Assembly: GCA_029250275.1 (NCBI GenBank)
Contig: JAPFBP010000007.1
Span: 1-40,758 of the forward strand
DNA length: 40,758 bases
From: Candidatus Nitrosopumilus sp.
Lineage (GTDB): Archaea > Thermoproteota > Nitrososphaeria > Nitrososphaerales > Nitrosopumilaceae
Reading direction: 5' to 3'
Shown: positions 1 through 7,137 of the stretch, piece by piece
Layout: the number at the start of each line of letters is the position of its first letter
Numbering within the stretch: the first letter of the stretch is position 1
Notes under the pieces: generated by a model
Told to the model about the DNA's origin: nothing
What the model saw: only the letters and a program-made list of their open reading frames with translations
The model's database searches: none
Made by a program: the position numbers and the translations under genes

Positions 1-48
1 TGATTCTATCATATTCCATTGTTTGTCTGATAATTCTTGATATTTCAT
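1..48 (-). CDS. IS5/IS4-type transposase, N-terminal fragment cut by window edge
   Basis: Only the first 16 codons lie in the window, reading leftward off the edge from an ATG at 48-46. The peptide MKYQELSDKQWNMIES matches the start typical of IS5-group transposases (the L-[ST]-D-x-Q-W-x-x-I segment of the DUF4096 domain). If correct, an insertion sequence begins between this start and the ATP-grasp remnant that ends at 109. No terminal inverted repeat was recognised in the 60 bases between them. The rest of the transposase, including the DDE residues, is outside the window, so whether the element is intact cannot be judged. The call rests on a short but characteristic motif. Confidence 0.55.
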   Translation of the reverse strand, partial: MKYQELSDKQWNMIES

Positions 49-108
49 GGAATGGATTTTGCATCAATACAAATAGATCCAAATGATCTCTATTTTTTTA
101 CTAAATGA

Positions 109-274
109 TCAGTTTTGAGATGAGTTGACAATATCAGCCTTTCCCACATATTCATTAACCTCCAAGACATCTTGATTGATAAAATAATCAAGATTAGTAT
201 TAGCTTCAACGATTACTTTTTTTGATTCTTGCATCAAACAGAAAATCAATCCCAAATGTATTGCGTGGTTTTTC
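109..274 (-). pseudogene. frameshifted C-terminal remnant of an ATP-grasp-like protein
   Basis: Two overlapping minus-strand frames join into one sensible sequence. The first (from 274) reads EKPRNTFGIDFLFDARIKK. The second (to the stop at 111-109) continues VIVEANTNLDYFINQDVLEV and a further 18 residues. The join falls in a run of seven A (T on the plus strand, about 217-223); six A would keep one frame. The pattern G-x-D-x-L-F-D then V-x-V-E-x-N-T-N resembles the metal-binding end of ATP-grasp ligases (RimK/LysX class, where E and N bind Mg). A stop lies just upstream of 274, so the rest of the enzyme is missing. It sits beside the transposase fragment, which suggests disruption by insertion and decay. 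Family assignment is an inference from a short motif. Confidence 0.45.
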
Positions 275-407
275 TCATTTTCTCAGTTATTGGTCGTTTT
301 CCATTCCGAAACAAGTCTGTTGCTTCCTGTTTGGTGAGGATTCTCTTGTTTACCAACAAATGTAGTAGGGCAATCATACGATTATCTTCTTCTAGAGGAT
401 AAGGCAT
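246..407 (-). CDS. 53-aa hypothetical protein coupled to the gene upstream
   Basis: A small basic, helix-rich protein of 53 aa that starts MPYPLEEDNR and ends KTTQYIWD. Its ATG (407-405) overlaps the stop of the preceding gene in a TAATG arrangement, the classic sign of translational coupling, which is the main reason to believe both genes. The central part (LLVNKRILTKQEATDLFRNG) has the feel of a short SHOCT-like helical hairpin, but no family is recognised. Its 3' end overlaps the ATP-grasp remnant in another frame, so it may instead be part of the same decaying region. Function unknown. Confidence 0.45.
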   Translation of the reverse strand: MPYPLEEDNRMIALLHLLVNKRILTKQEATDLFRNGKRPITEKMRKTTQYIWD

Positions 408-649
408 TAAGATACTGTCGTCGTTTTTGTTAGTGTCTTTTCTGGATCGACATGGAGTTCTTGTCCATTTTCCCCGGATCTAAATGAAATTCTTGCACCT
501 TTCTCAAAATGATATGTTTCATGATGTTGGTGACATCCAAACACAAACACTTGGGCTTGAGGTTTGATTGCAAGCCAAGTTAGATGGTAATTGATCACTC
601 CTATAATTTCCCAGTCTTTAGGTTTTGGAATGTGAGTAGTCAAGAGCAC
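407..649 (-). CDS. 80-aa His/Cys-containing protein overlapping znuA-like gene
   Basis: An 80-aa protein whose start (649) lies inside the last codons of the ZnuA-like gene, overlapping it by 10 bases, and whose stop overlaps the next start (TAATG at 409-405). It contains a compact CHQHHETYH cluster in the middle, a plausible metal site, then a charged C-terminal half. No signal peptide or membrane segment is evident. The overlap on both sides argues for a three-gene transcription unit with the zinc-binding protein gene, and the His/Cys cluster fits a metal-related role, but the family is not recognised. The normal partners of ZnuA, an ABC permease and ATPase, are absent here. Confidence 0.5.
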   Translation of the reverse strand: MLLTTHIPKPKDWEIIGVINYHLTWLAIKPQAQVFVFGCHQHHETYHFEKGARISFRSGENGQELHVDPEKTLTKTTTVS

Positions 650-1863
650 TCTAATGCAATTTTGAGGTTATCAATATTTGCTCTCATTTTGTCAAAGTAT
701 GTGGTGTCTGGACTATCATGTTCTGAAAGTGATTCTAATGGACTAAACAACAAAATGTCTCCTCCTAATTCTGATGCTAATCTTTCAGCAAGTTTTGGGT
801 TTCTATTTTCTTCTGTAAAGAAATATTTTATGTCATGATCTTCGGCAAAATGAATTAGTTCTTCAATAGCCTTTGCAGTAACAGGAGTCTCAGGACTGAA
901 CTCCTTGATTACTGTAAGGGTGTGAAGGTTGTATCTCTCTGCAAAATAAGAAAATGCATTGTGGAATGGTACAAACGTGTCCTTTTTACAGCTAGATAAT
1001 TGTTGCCTTATTTCTTGATCCAATGTGTCTAGTTGGTCAGAATAACTTTTAGCATTGCTGTGATAAGTTTCTGAATTTTCAGGATCTGCAGTAGCCATGT
1101 GGATAGCGATATTCATTACCTGTTTTTTAGCCAATAATGGATCAAGCCAAATATGTGGGTCATAATTATGACCAAGTTCTCGTTCTTCTTCATGTACATC
1201 TTCTCCTGAAACTAAATGATGAATTTCTTCTATTCCTTTTGAATCGTCAACATGCCCTTCCTTGATTTCATGTAATAACATTTCAATTTCTTCAATAACA
1301 TTTGCTCCATGTTCATGTCCGTCGCCTTCATGTTCGTGTAATATCTGCCCAATGGATTCAATTGTTTGTAATTCGTTAATGTGGCCAGATTCAAACTCTT
1401 CTATTGTTTTTGAAATGTAATCTAAAAATTCTTCAGTGTGCTCATCATGTTCTTCATTTTGGCTGTGATCATGTTTTTCCCCTCCTAGAAGATCTATTCC
1501 TTTTGAGGAATCAACAAATATCAAATGTGAGAAATCAGGAACGGATTTAATCTCGTCAATGAATGGCTCAAAATCAGCCCCATTGTAAACTAGCATATCG
1601 GCTTTTGTCATCTCAACCATTGTTTTTGGACTCATCGCAAAAGTATGAGGATCCGCATTTGTAGGAAATAATGATCTAACATCAGCAGCATCTCCAGCAA
1701 TATTTTGAGTGAATTGCTGTAATGGATAAAATGTAGTATAAACTAGAAATCTCTTTTCAGAGGAAATAGTTTCATCTTGAGGCATTGTAAATGTCATTAT
1801 CCCCACAAGTGCAATTGTGATTGCAATTATACCTATAATGATTGCAATTTGTGATTTGTTCAT
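640..1863 (-). CDS. znuA: ZnuA-like metal (zinc) ABC transporter substrate-binding protein
   Basis: Lipid/membrane-anchored binding protein of cluster A-I, expected to capture Zn2+ (or Mn2+) outside the membrane. The N-terminus has one hydrophobic segment (about residues 6-27). The family metal ligands are visible: His in NADPHTF (about residue 72), His in YDPHIWLDP (about 236), His in FHNAFSYF (about 300) and the acidic FFTEEN segment. Between residues about 128 and 235 is a long acidic, His-rich loop with many H-x-H and E-H pairs, the loop that in ZnuA distinguishes zinc proteins and may buffer metal; here it is unusually long (about 100 residues). The 407-aa length is above the usual 300-330 for this reason. 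Two small genes follow in overlap. A paired inverted-repeat operator lies just upstream. No permease or ATPase gene is nearby. Confidence 0.88.
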   Translation of the reverse strand: MNKSQIAIIIGIIAITIALVGIMTFTMPQDETISSEKRFLVYTTFYPLQQFTQNIAGDAADVRSLFPTNADPHTFAMSPKTMVEMTKADMLVYNGADFEPFIDEIKSVPDFSHLIFVDSSKGIDLLGGEKHDHSQNEEHDEHTEEFLDYISKTIEEFESGHINELQTIESIGQILHEHEGDGHEHGANVIEEIEMLLHEIKEGHVDDSKGIEEIHHLVSGEDVHEEERELGHNYDPHIWLDPLLAKKQVMNIAIHMATADPENSETYHSNAKSYSDQLDTLDQEIRQQLSSCKKDTFVPFHNAFSYFAERYNLHTLTVIKEFSPETPVTAKAIEELIHFAEDHDIKYFFTEENRNPKLAERLASELGGDILLFSPLESLSEHDSPDTTYFDKMRANIDNLKIALECS

Positions 1864-1878
1864 GCCTGAAATATTTAA

Positions 1879-1967
1879 TTGTTATTAATAAAGTTGTAAA
1901 TTCTTAATAACACTATATATGTCAAAATAAAATTGTTATTAAAAATTATTAAGAAGTTTAATAACAA
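1879..1967. promoter_or_regulatory. double inverted-repeat operator between znuA-like gene and divergent microprotein
   Basis: Four copies of one 10-mer form two identical-geometry palindromes. TTGTTATTAA at 1879-1888 pairs with TTAATAACAC at 1904-1913 (one mismatch), and TTGTTATTAA at 1933-1942 pairs with TTAATAACAA at 1958-1967. The spacer is exactly 15 bases in both cases. An AT-only TATA-like stretch (1913-1920) sits in the gap and would place the znuA transcript start near 1888, inside the first palindrome. This is the layout of a dimeric repressor site; a metal sensor is the natural guess given the gene controlled, but the regulator itself is not in the window. Confidence 0.7.
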
Positions 1968-2027
1968 ATTTTTGCATATTATTAATTGTATGAAATATAA
2001 TAAATACAGAAAACATCAAAAAGACAC

Positions 2028-2123
2028 ATGGCAAAGATTGTAAAATGTCCAAGTTGTGATTGTCATATTGTTCTAAATGATAAGGGACAAAAAGAGTTCT
2101 GTATGAAAGATAATAAGAAATAG
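2028..2123 (+). CDS. 31-aa zinc-knuckle microprotein
   Basis: Starts MAKIVKCPSCDCHIVLNDKG and ends with a Cys and a basic tail (31 aa). The C-x-x-C-x-C-H group plus a later Cys can form a small zinc site. It is transcribed divergently from the ZnuA-like gene, and the second inverted repeat of the shared operator lies about 60 bases upstream, with an AT-rich TATA-like stretch near 1994-2003. That placement suggests joint metal control. The sequence is too short for a family call; reality is supported by the Cys pattern, the clean ATG start and the promoter position. Confidence 0.55.
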   Translation: MAKIVKCPSCDCHIVLNDKGQKEFCMKDNKK

Positions 2124-2167
2124 AACAGTGTAAATGCAATTAAAGATAAAGACAATAAATTAAAAAT

Positions 2168-2833
2168 TCAATAATCATAATCACATAGAGGGCAAACCCA
2201 ACGATCCGGTTCATCAAGTTTTTCTCCACTCTTCCTTCTTAGTTCTAGATATTCATACAAAGATCTAGTTGCTTCAGGAGTTAAGAATCCAAAATATTCC
2301 TCTCTATCTCTTGCATAGAATCTAAGACACTTGCAATCATCTCTTACAGTATCAAGAACGTCTCCGAACTTTAGACCTGTTAGACCTCCAACCCTACAAC
2401 CAGTAGAACTAAAAACTAGAATTACTGCTTTAGTTCTTTTCTTGTTTGTGCAAGATAGCATGGTTTCAATATCTCCTCTCGAATATGCATTGAATCCCGA
2501 AACCTTGACTTTGGCTGGATACATTTTTTTGATTTTGATTTTGTTTAGAACTATGTCATTTAACGCATAGAACAAAAATATCGGAGCTAACCTCATTCCA
2601 AAAGAATTAGGGCTGATTCTATTTTTGAGATATATTGTGTAATCCTCAACTTTTTCTTGAATACTCTTCTGATCTCCTTGTAATAATTGATCATAGTTAT
2701 CAACTTCAATGAATTCCATGAAATATCTCATTCCTCTAGAATAGCCTTCTCTAGTGTGATCGGATTTGATACTTTGTTCAAATATCAATTCACATCTTGG
2801 TTGCTTCAACAATTTGAAATCCTCAAGACACAA
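2168..2833 (-). pseudogene. truncated tyrosine recombinase (integrase)
   Basis: A 221-aa product with the SAM-like core-binding domain (about residues 15-110) and the start of the catalytic domain, including the first catalytic Arg in SSTGCRVGGLTGLKFGD (about residue 145). The H-x-x-R box and the nucleophilic Tyr are missing: the protein stops at CPLCDYDY, roughly 80-100 residues short. The N-terminus is also doubtful, as the only start is a TTG at 2833 and the frame is open upstream to a TAG without an ATG. This looks like a remnant of an integrated element; alternatively it could be a DNA-binding derivative without recombinase activity. No att-like repeat or tRNA was recognised beside it. 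Confidence 0.7.
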
Positions 2834-2922
2834 CGGATAAGGATAGTGACAACGTTTTTCAAAAAATATTGTTTTTTGGTGTTTAATGGACTAAAATTAT
2901 CCACTCGTAAAAGAATAATGTA

Positions 2923-3807
2923 TTATAAATCTCTGAATTTTACCAAATTGTAAAAATATGAAGCATTGGTTTGAACTATGCCTTTTTTGGGGATTTTTTG
3001 CAACCCCACATGATTTGATTCTAGTGCAGCTTGAGCTGCACCTCCAGCAAAACAAAGTGCCCACAAAAAGTCTTTCTCTTTGAGCATGGTACAAGTAAAT
3101 GCTGAACAAAAAATATCACCAATTCCAGTTGTATCGTGAATATGTAGATTAGGCAATGTTATTGAATAAATTTTGTCTTTGACCAATAAAGAAACATTAG
3201 ATTTGTCAGTTAACAACACATATTCTACTCCTTTTTTCTGTAACGCCAACATCATTTCATCATGAGTCCCACTAACAATTTGTTGTGACTCTTCAGGATT
3301 TACCTTTATTGCGTTAACATTAGATAAATCAAGATCAGTTTTTTCCAAGAAAATATTATTTTGAGAATCTTTACGTCTCAAAAATCCCTGAGGGTCAACA
3401 AAAATAAAATTTGAATTACTTTTAATTTTTTTAAATATATCGTCAGATATTTCATGGTAAATTGGATTTACAAGATGAGCATCGGCATCATTTTGAGAGT
3501 AATCAATTGGGTCACATTCATTTTCAAGTTTTAAAGTTCTATCCGAACCAATAATTGAAATAGCAAACTTTGTGGTACTTTTTTGAGATTCTGAATTTAT
3601 AAGATTGATTTTATGTTCATCCAAGTATTGTTTTGGGAAGTCAGGACCAATTTTTGTAAACAAATCTACATTAAATTTGAATTGTCTTGCAGTAATACCA
3701 GAATAACAAGCAGCCCCACCAATTTGTTCATAATTATTCCCATTAATGGTAATAGTGTCAATTGCACAATGAGAGAAAATATTTAGTTTCATTTCTTTGA
3801 TTTTCAA
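2923..3807 (-). CDS. PfkB-family carbohydrate/nucleoside kinase
   Basis: Ribokinase-like kinase that phosphorylates a sugar or nucleoside with ATP in the cytosol. The N-terminal substrate motif is seen in the GGAACYSG segment (about residues 30-37), and the C-terminal PfkB signature as DTTGIGDIFCSAF (about residues 225-237), in which the second Asp is the catalytic base and GIGD forms the anion hole. Length (about 290 aa) is normal. MKLNIFSH at codon 7 is an alternative start. It lies 11 bases downstream of a 35-aa zinc-ribbon gene on the same strand and is probably co-transcribed. The exact substrate cannot be told from sequence. Confidence 0.85.
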   Translation of the reverse strand: MKIKEMKLNIFSHCAIDTITINGNNYEQIGGAACYSGITARQFKFNVDLFTKIGPDFPKQYLDEHKINLINSESQKSTTKFAISIIGSDRTLKLENECDPIDYSQNDADAHLVNPIYHEISDDIFKKIKSNSNFIFVDPQGFLRRKDSQNNIFLEKTDLDLSNVNAIKVNPEESQQIVSGTHDEMMLALQKKGVEYVLLTDKSNVSLLVKDKIYSITLPNLHIHDTTGIGDIFCSAFTCTMLKEKDFLWALCFAGGAAQAALESNHVGLQKIPKKGIVQTNASYFYNLVKFRDL

Positions 3808-3818
3808 TCAATTAAGAT

Positions 3819-3926
3819 TTAGTTTTTTGCATTTTTTTTAGATTTACAATCAGAGCACATTATATCACCACGGATTACCTCTACTTCAACTCCAGATCTA
3901 AAACAAGTATGGCAAAGACCACGCAT
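3819..3926 (-). CDS. 35-aa zinc-ribbon microprotein
   Basis: Starts MRGLCHTCFRSGVEVEVIRG and ends MCSDCKSKKNAKN. Two C-x-x-C pairs 19 residues apart make a minimal zinc ribbon with a basic tail. It is just upstream of the PfkB kinase, 11 bases apart on the same strand, so an operon is likely. The gene is too short for normal gene callers. The paired CxxC spacing and the lack of stop codons across the motif support it. Role unknown; nucleic-acid or protein binding would be usual for such ribbons. Confidence 0.6.
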   Translation of the reverse strand: MRGLCHTCFRSGVEVEVIRGDIMCSDCKSKKNAKN

Positions 3927-4222
3927 GATTATCAATTGAATTTATTAGATCTAGGATTAAAACGTGTGGAATTTTTATCCACAATATAGGTACAAAATAG
4001 CCAAATTTTGGAAAAATCCTACAAGAATATAGCTCAAGAAATGCCTATTTATTTGTTAAATTTCCATTCAACAATAAGCAGTTAATCTCAAATTGTTCCA
4101 AAAAAGGTTCAAGCCACTACGGAATTGAATCTAAAGTACCTTATGCCCTTTTAAAAATTGAAAATATGGAAAGGCATTCAGCGTAAAATGTAAAAAGCCA
4201 CCATCAGAAAAGAAACACAGGA
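3927..4222. other. intergenic region with divergent promoters
   Basis: About 300 bases between the zinc-ribbon/kinase unit and the flavin-binding gene. It is AT-rich and holds no convincing gene on either strand. A short stretch near 4022-4060 (AAGAATATAGCT and following) resembles one near 5147-5175, also non-coding or decayed, so both may be fragments of one lost sequence. The promoters of both flanking genes should be here. Confidence 0.4.
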
Positions 4223-4954
4223 ATGAATTTTGGAGAAAAATCAAAAATCAACTCCAAAGAAAAAATAATAGAATTTTTAAATTCTGAACGTATTGGAAGA
4301 ATTTCTACAATTGATGAAGATGGATTTTCATTTATTACTCCAATGAATTTTGTTTATTATGATGATGCAATCTATATTCATGGATTTCCAAGAGGTGAGA
4401 AATATACAAATATTGAGAGAAATTCAAAGTGTGGATTTGAAGTAGATAAAGAACTTGCATTTTTACCATCTTATTTCTTTGAACCTCCCACCGACGCATC
4501 GCAGACAGATACATTGTATGTTAGTGTTGTAATCAAAGGAATTGCAGAACCCGTTACGGATATTGATGAAAAATCTAATGTATTGAATGCATTCATGGAA
4601 AAAAACCAGATTGAAGGAGGTTACGAAAAATTAACTCCTAACATGGCTACTGTTCGTGGAGTGAAATTACTAAAAATAATTCCAAATGTTATGACGGGTA
4701 AATATAAACTTGGAAAATATTGGAATGAGAAAGAGAAATTAAGGATAGCTACAAGAATTGTAGAAAGATCTGTAAAATTACCAAAACAAACTTTGAAACT
4801 CCTCAATATTGCAGGATTAAGTCAATTAGATGATGAAGCTGCAAAAAATTTAGCTTGGTTGCATGCAATTGAATTAGTAAAAATGATGGGCTATGCTAAT
4901 ACTTCAAAATATCCCATGGTATCATTATCCATGACTGAAGATATTGATTGGTAA
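4223..4954 (+). CDS. pyridoxamine 5'-phosphate oxidase-like flavin-nucleotide-binding protein
   Basis: A 243-aa protein whose first 150 residues form the split beta-barrel of the PNPOx-like / nitroimidazole-resistance (NimA) family that binds FMN or F420. Recognisable parts are the opening 'LNSERIGRISTIDEDG' strand, 'ITPMNFVYYDDAIYIHG', and 'SVVIKGIAEPV' followed by the Pro-rich segment and 'VRGVKLLKIIP'. The C-terminal 90 residues (about 155-243) are a helical extension of unknown role that is not part of the minimal fold. Its substrate is not evident. It stands alone, with its own promoter upstream. Confidence 0.75.
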   Translation: MNFGEKSKINSKEKIIEFLNSERIGRISTIDEDGFSFITPMNFVYYDDAIYIHGFPRGEKYTNIERNSKCGFEVDKELAFLPSYFFEPPTDASQTDTLYVSVVIKGIAEPVTDIDEKSNVLNAFMEKNQIEGGYEKLTPNMATVRGVKLLKIIPNVMTGKYKLGKYWNEKEKLRIATRIVERSVKLPKQTLKLLNIAGLSQLDDEAAKNLAWLHAIELVKMMGYANTSKYPMVSLSMTEDIDW

Positions 4955-5350
4955 GAACCGGAGTCCAGTTCTATTCCCAATTTGGTAGGCGAATCTCCGT
5001 GGAGTCGAACCTATATCGAGTAAATTTATGAATAAACATGATTTAGGGTCAAATTTTGCTTCATGAATAAAGTTTCAATGTCATATTTTATCCAAACAGA
5101 TCTTCTTGTAGATCATATGAATAAGTAGGAATTAGATAATGTGGTCAAGAATATAGCTAAAACAATTCCTACTTAGTGAATAAAAAATTCTTGCTTAACA
5201 AATTTCTAAAAATCCCTCTCCCTAATTCACCTTTTGTGAGCCTGCAAGGTATTTCAATATTGTAGATTTATGGCTTTAACTAATTCTCTCTCTTTTTACT
5301 CTAAAAAATCAATATTACCCGTTATTCACTTCACTAAAAATTGTCAGGGA
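4955..5350. other. gene-poor region with decayed fragments
   Basis: About 400 bases without a convincing intact gene. A small hairpin (CTCC-GT-GGAG) at about 4996-5005 follows the flavin-protein gene and could help termination. Between 5063 and 5176 an open frame is interrupted by one amber codon (listed separately). The remainder to 5350 is AT-rich with no coding signal seen. The next stretch beyond the small Cys-rich gene (5459-5707) is likewise empty apart from short open frames without start codons. Confidence 0.4.
5063..5176 (+). pseudogene. possible small ORF interrupted by an amber codon
   Basis: Reading from ATG at 5063, 21 codons (MNKVSMSYFIQTDLLVDHMN and K) are followed by TAG at 5126-5128. 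The same frame then continues as ELDNVVKNIAKTIPT to a second stop at 5174-5176. Both halves look protein-like (amphipathic helix, few rare residues). The simplest reading is a decayed 37-aa gene; it could also be chance. No Pyl-type recoding machinery is expected in this lineage, so read-through is not proposed. Confidence 0.25.
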
Positions 5351-5458
5351 TTAATTATCTGGGCTAGTCTTAGCCATATCTTTCTCAGCCATACAATAAA
5401 TACAAGCACAATGCCAATGACAACCTAATTGATTTGACTTTGGTATTTTCTTTTTCAT
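5351..5458 (-). CDS. 35-aa Cys/His-rich microprotein (copy 1 of a duplicated pair)
   Basis: Starts MKKKIPKSNQLG and carries CHWHCACIYC, a dense Cys/His cluster suited to binding one zinc or a similar metal, then a polar tail (MAEKDMAKTSPDN). A nearly identical stretch occurs at 34900-35001, in the same orientation, where the start codon is lost. Copy 1 has a proper ATG. The strong conservation of the cluster between copies, with a synonymous Gly change (GGT/GGG), suggests selection on the protein. Function unknown. Confidence 0.6.
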   Translation of the reverse strand: MKKKIPKSNQLGCHWHCACIYCMAEKDMAKTSPDN

Positions 5459-5707
5459 TTCAATTATTTCTTCTCAAGAAAAAATGAGAGTTATCAGGAT
5501 ATAAAATTAGTTTAGAATTAAAATTTGACAAGAAGCGTTTCTAAACACATTTTTTAAGACACTATGAATAGAGATAGAATATTGGATTCAAGAAACAAAA
5601 CAAGAACTTCAGCAACCAATTAATCTCCAAAATTTAAAAAGTATACTGTTTTGTAATGATCTCATCATGATTAATCAATAATTCCCATCTGAAAAATACC
5701 CAAATAT

Positions 5708-6217
5708 CTAAAATCCAATATCAAAATCAAACCCATCATCCCCTATATCTCCACCAGATTCTGTTTCAGCATTAACATCTTGGGGAATATCTTGAGGAGC
5801 AATGAAACTAGTCATAGCCATACCTAGCATACTAAACATCATTGAAAACATTACCATATCTAGAATGCCAAAAAACATCATCTCCTTAAATGAGATTTTG
5901 TTTTCATCCATGTATTTTTTGAGTTTACCTTTGTCACCAGATTTGTATAATTGAGTCATTTGATTCCATTTTCCTTCCAATTCATGAACTCTATACTCTA
6001 ATTCCCTCATACCTTTTTCTGTTGTATCCATTTCAATTCTCTTACCAAACAATCCTTTTTTTTCATTAACAGTGATCAATTTTTTTGACTCTAATTTCTC
6101 AAGAATTTCATTAAGATCCTTTGGAGCGACTTTGGACATCTTTGAAATTTTATCAAATGATTTAATTCCTGATTTGATAATTCCCAACACAATAATGTCT
6201 TGTGGCTCTTCATCCAT
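5708..6217 (-). CDS. winged-helix protein with coiled coil, Met-rich hydrophobic segment and acidic tail
   Basis: A 169-aa protein. Residues about 8-70 form a winged helix-turn-helix (DIIVLGIIKSG, KSFDKISKMSKVAPKDLNEI, then a two-strand wing). Residues 75-105 are helical and charged. Residues about 110-137 form a hydrophobic, Met/Phe-rich segment (MMFFGILDMVMFSMMFSMLG) that could be a membrane anchor or a buried helix. The C-terminus is acidic and ends DDGFDFDIGF. It may be a membrane-tethered transcription regulator or a structural DNA-binding protein. It lies divergent from the S26e gene, with start sites about 120 bases apart. Confidence 0.6.
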   Translation of the reverse strand: MDEEPQDIIVLGIIKSGIKSFDKISKMSKVAPKDLNEILEKLESKKLITVNEKKGLFGKRIEMDTTEKGMRELEYRVHELEGKWNQMTQLYKSGDKGKLKKYMDENKISFKEMMFFGILDMVMFSMMFSMLGMAMTSFIAPQDIPQDVNAETESGGDIGDDGFDFDIGF

Positions 6218-6338
6218 GATGCCAAATTATTAATTGACATTAAAAACATTCTGTAAAACATGAGTTATTTTGTATTACTTTGTGTTGCTACTACTATATC
6301 TAGAACAAGAATATAAGTAGGCAAATTTGCTCATGTTC

Positions 6339-6626
6339 ATGCCACTTAAGCGTGCAAGTAGAGGTCGTACAAAGGGAGGGAAAGGATCCTCAGGTACAGT
6401 ACAATGTACAAACTGTGGGCAAACAGTCCCAAAAGACAAGGCAAAAAAAGTCACCTCTAAACTAAATCTAGTTGAACATACATTAGCAAAAGAATTACGT
6501 GCACAAGGCGCATACATTGCATCACCAACAGTTTTGAAACATTATTGTATTTCATGTGCAATTCACTTTAAAATTCTAAAAATTAGATCTGCAGACAGTA
6601 GAAGAACGCGCGGAAAACTTCGTTAG
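6339..6626 (+). CDS. rps26e: 30S ribosomal protein S26e
   Basis: Small-subunit protein of archaea and eukaryotes that sits at the mRNA exit channel near the 3' end of 16S rRNA. The N-terminus MPLKRASRGRTKGGKGSS is typical and basic. The zinc-binding Cys pairs are present (CTNCG near residue 24 and CISC near residue 74 from this start). Length is about 95 aa. The frame extends to an ATG 12 bases upstream, but MPLKRASRGR is the conserved start, so 6339 is chosen. It is a single gene with its own upstream region. Confidence 0.93.
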   Translation: MPLKRASRGRTKGGKGSSGTVQCTNCGQTVPKDKAKKVTSKLNLVEHTLAKELRAQGAYIASPTVLKHYCISCAIHFKILKIRSADSRRTRGKLR

Positions 6627-6825
6627 AATTATTCTTTAATCTCAAACTTTCAACACCAGTCAAAATATACTCTAATCTTTAATAAAATCAATAATTTCTA
6701 GATTGTTTATCTTTCTAAATAAAATATAGATACATCATTCTTTATGATTTTGATATGATACACAGTAATTCTATGAAAAAAGGATTAAAGATCTGCAGAT
6801 TATTGTAAAAACTAGAATTTAGAAT

Positions 6826-7137
6826 CTAACGATTATTGTTTTCCAAAGTTTGCCCAGGAGTGGAACTAAACCTCTCAATAGTTCTCATTTCATTTTTAGT
6901 AAGAGGTTGAACACCTACACGATAGAGAGGTGTTATTCCATGTCTAACAAGAAGATTACGATAATGCTCGAAAAATAAGCCCAATTCTTGTTGTAACAAC
7001 AAAACATAATCTGCCAATTCTCTAGATTCAGCAATTTTACGTTCATTCCTAAATTTTTCAGATATATCTAGTTGTTCTGTGATCTTTTTTTGTCTATGAT
7101 TAAATTCTCTAACAATTCTTGATTCAAATAATCTCAT
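6826..7137 (-). CDS. 103-aa charged helical hypothetical protein
   Basis: Starts MRLFESRIVREFNHRQKK. A basic and acidic helical protein with a likely coiled coil over residues 10-60 and a C-terminal part containing PLYRVGVQPLTKNEMRTIE. No family recognised, and no signal peptide or membrane segment. Its promoter region (7138-7181) is almost identical to that of the unrelated gene at 33362, which suggests shared control. Probably real, because it has a clean start, good length and that conserved promoter. Confidence 0.6.
   Translation of the reverse strand: MRLFESRIVREFNHRQKKITEQLDISEKFRNERKIAESRELADYVLLLQQELGLFFEHYRNLLVRHGITPLYRVGVQPLTKNEMRTIERFSSTPGQTLENNNR

Noticed and set aside
109-274. 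Programmed frameshifting in the A7 run
   Set aside because: The upstream part is itself cut off by a stop and lacks a start, so decay is simpler than recoding.
2331-2570. Long plus-strand frames opposite the integrase and other large genes
   Set aside because: They mirror real genes on the other strand and have no promoter or family features.
4955-5020. tRNA-like T-arm on the minus strand (GGTTCGACTCC)
   Set aside because: The five-base stem around the loop does not pair beyond two G-C pairs and no acceptor or anticodon stem follows.
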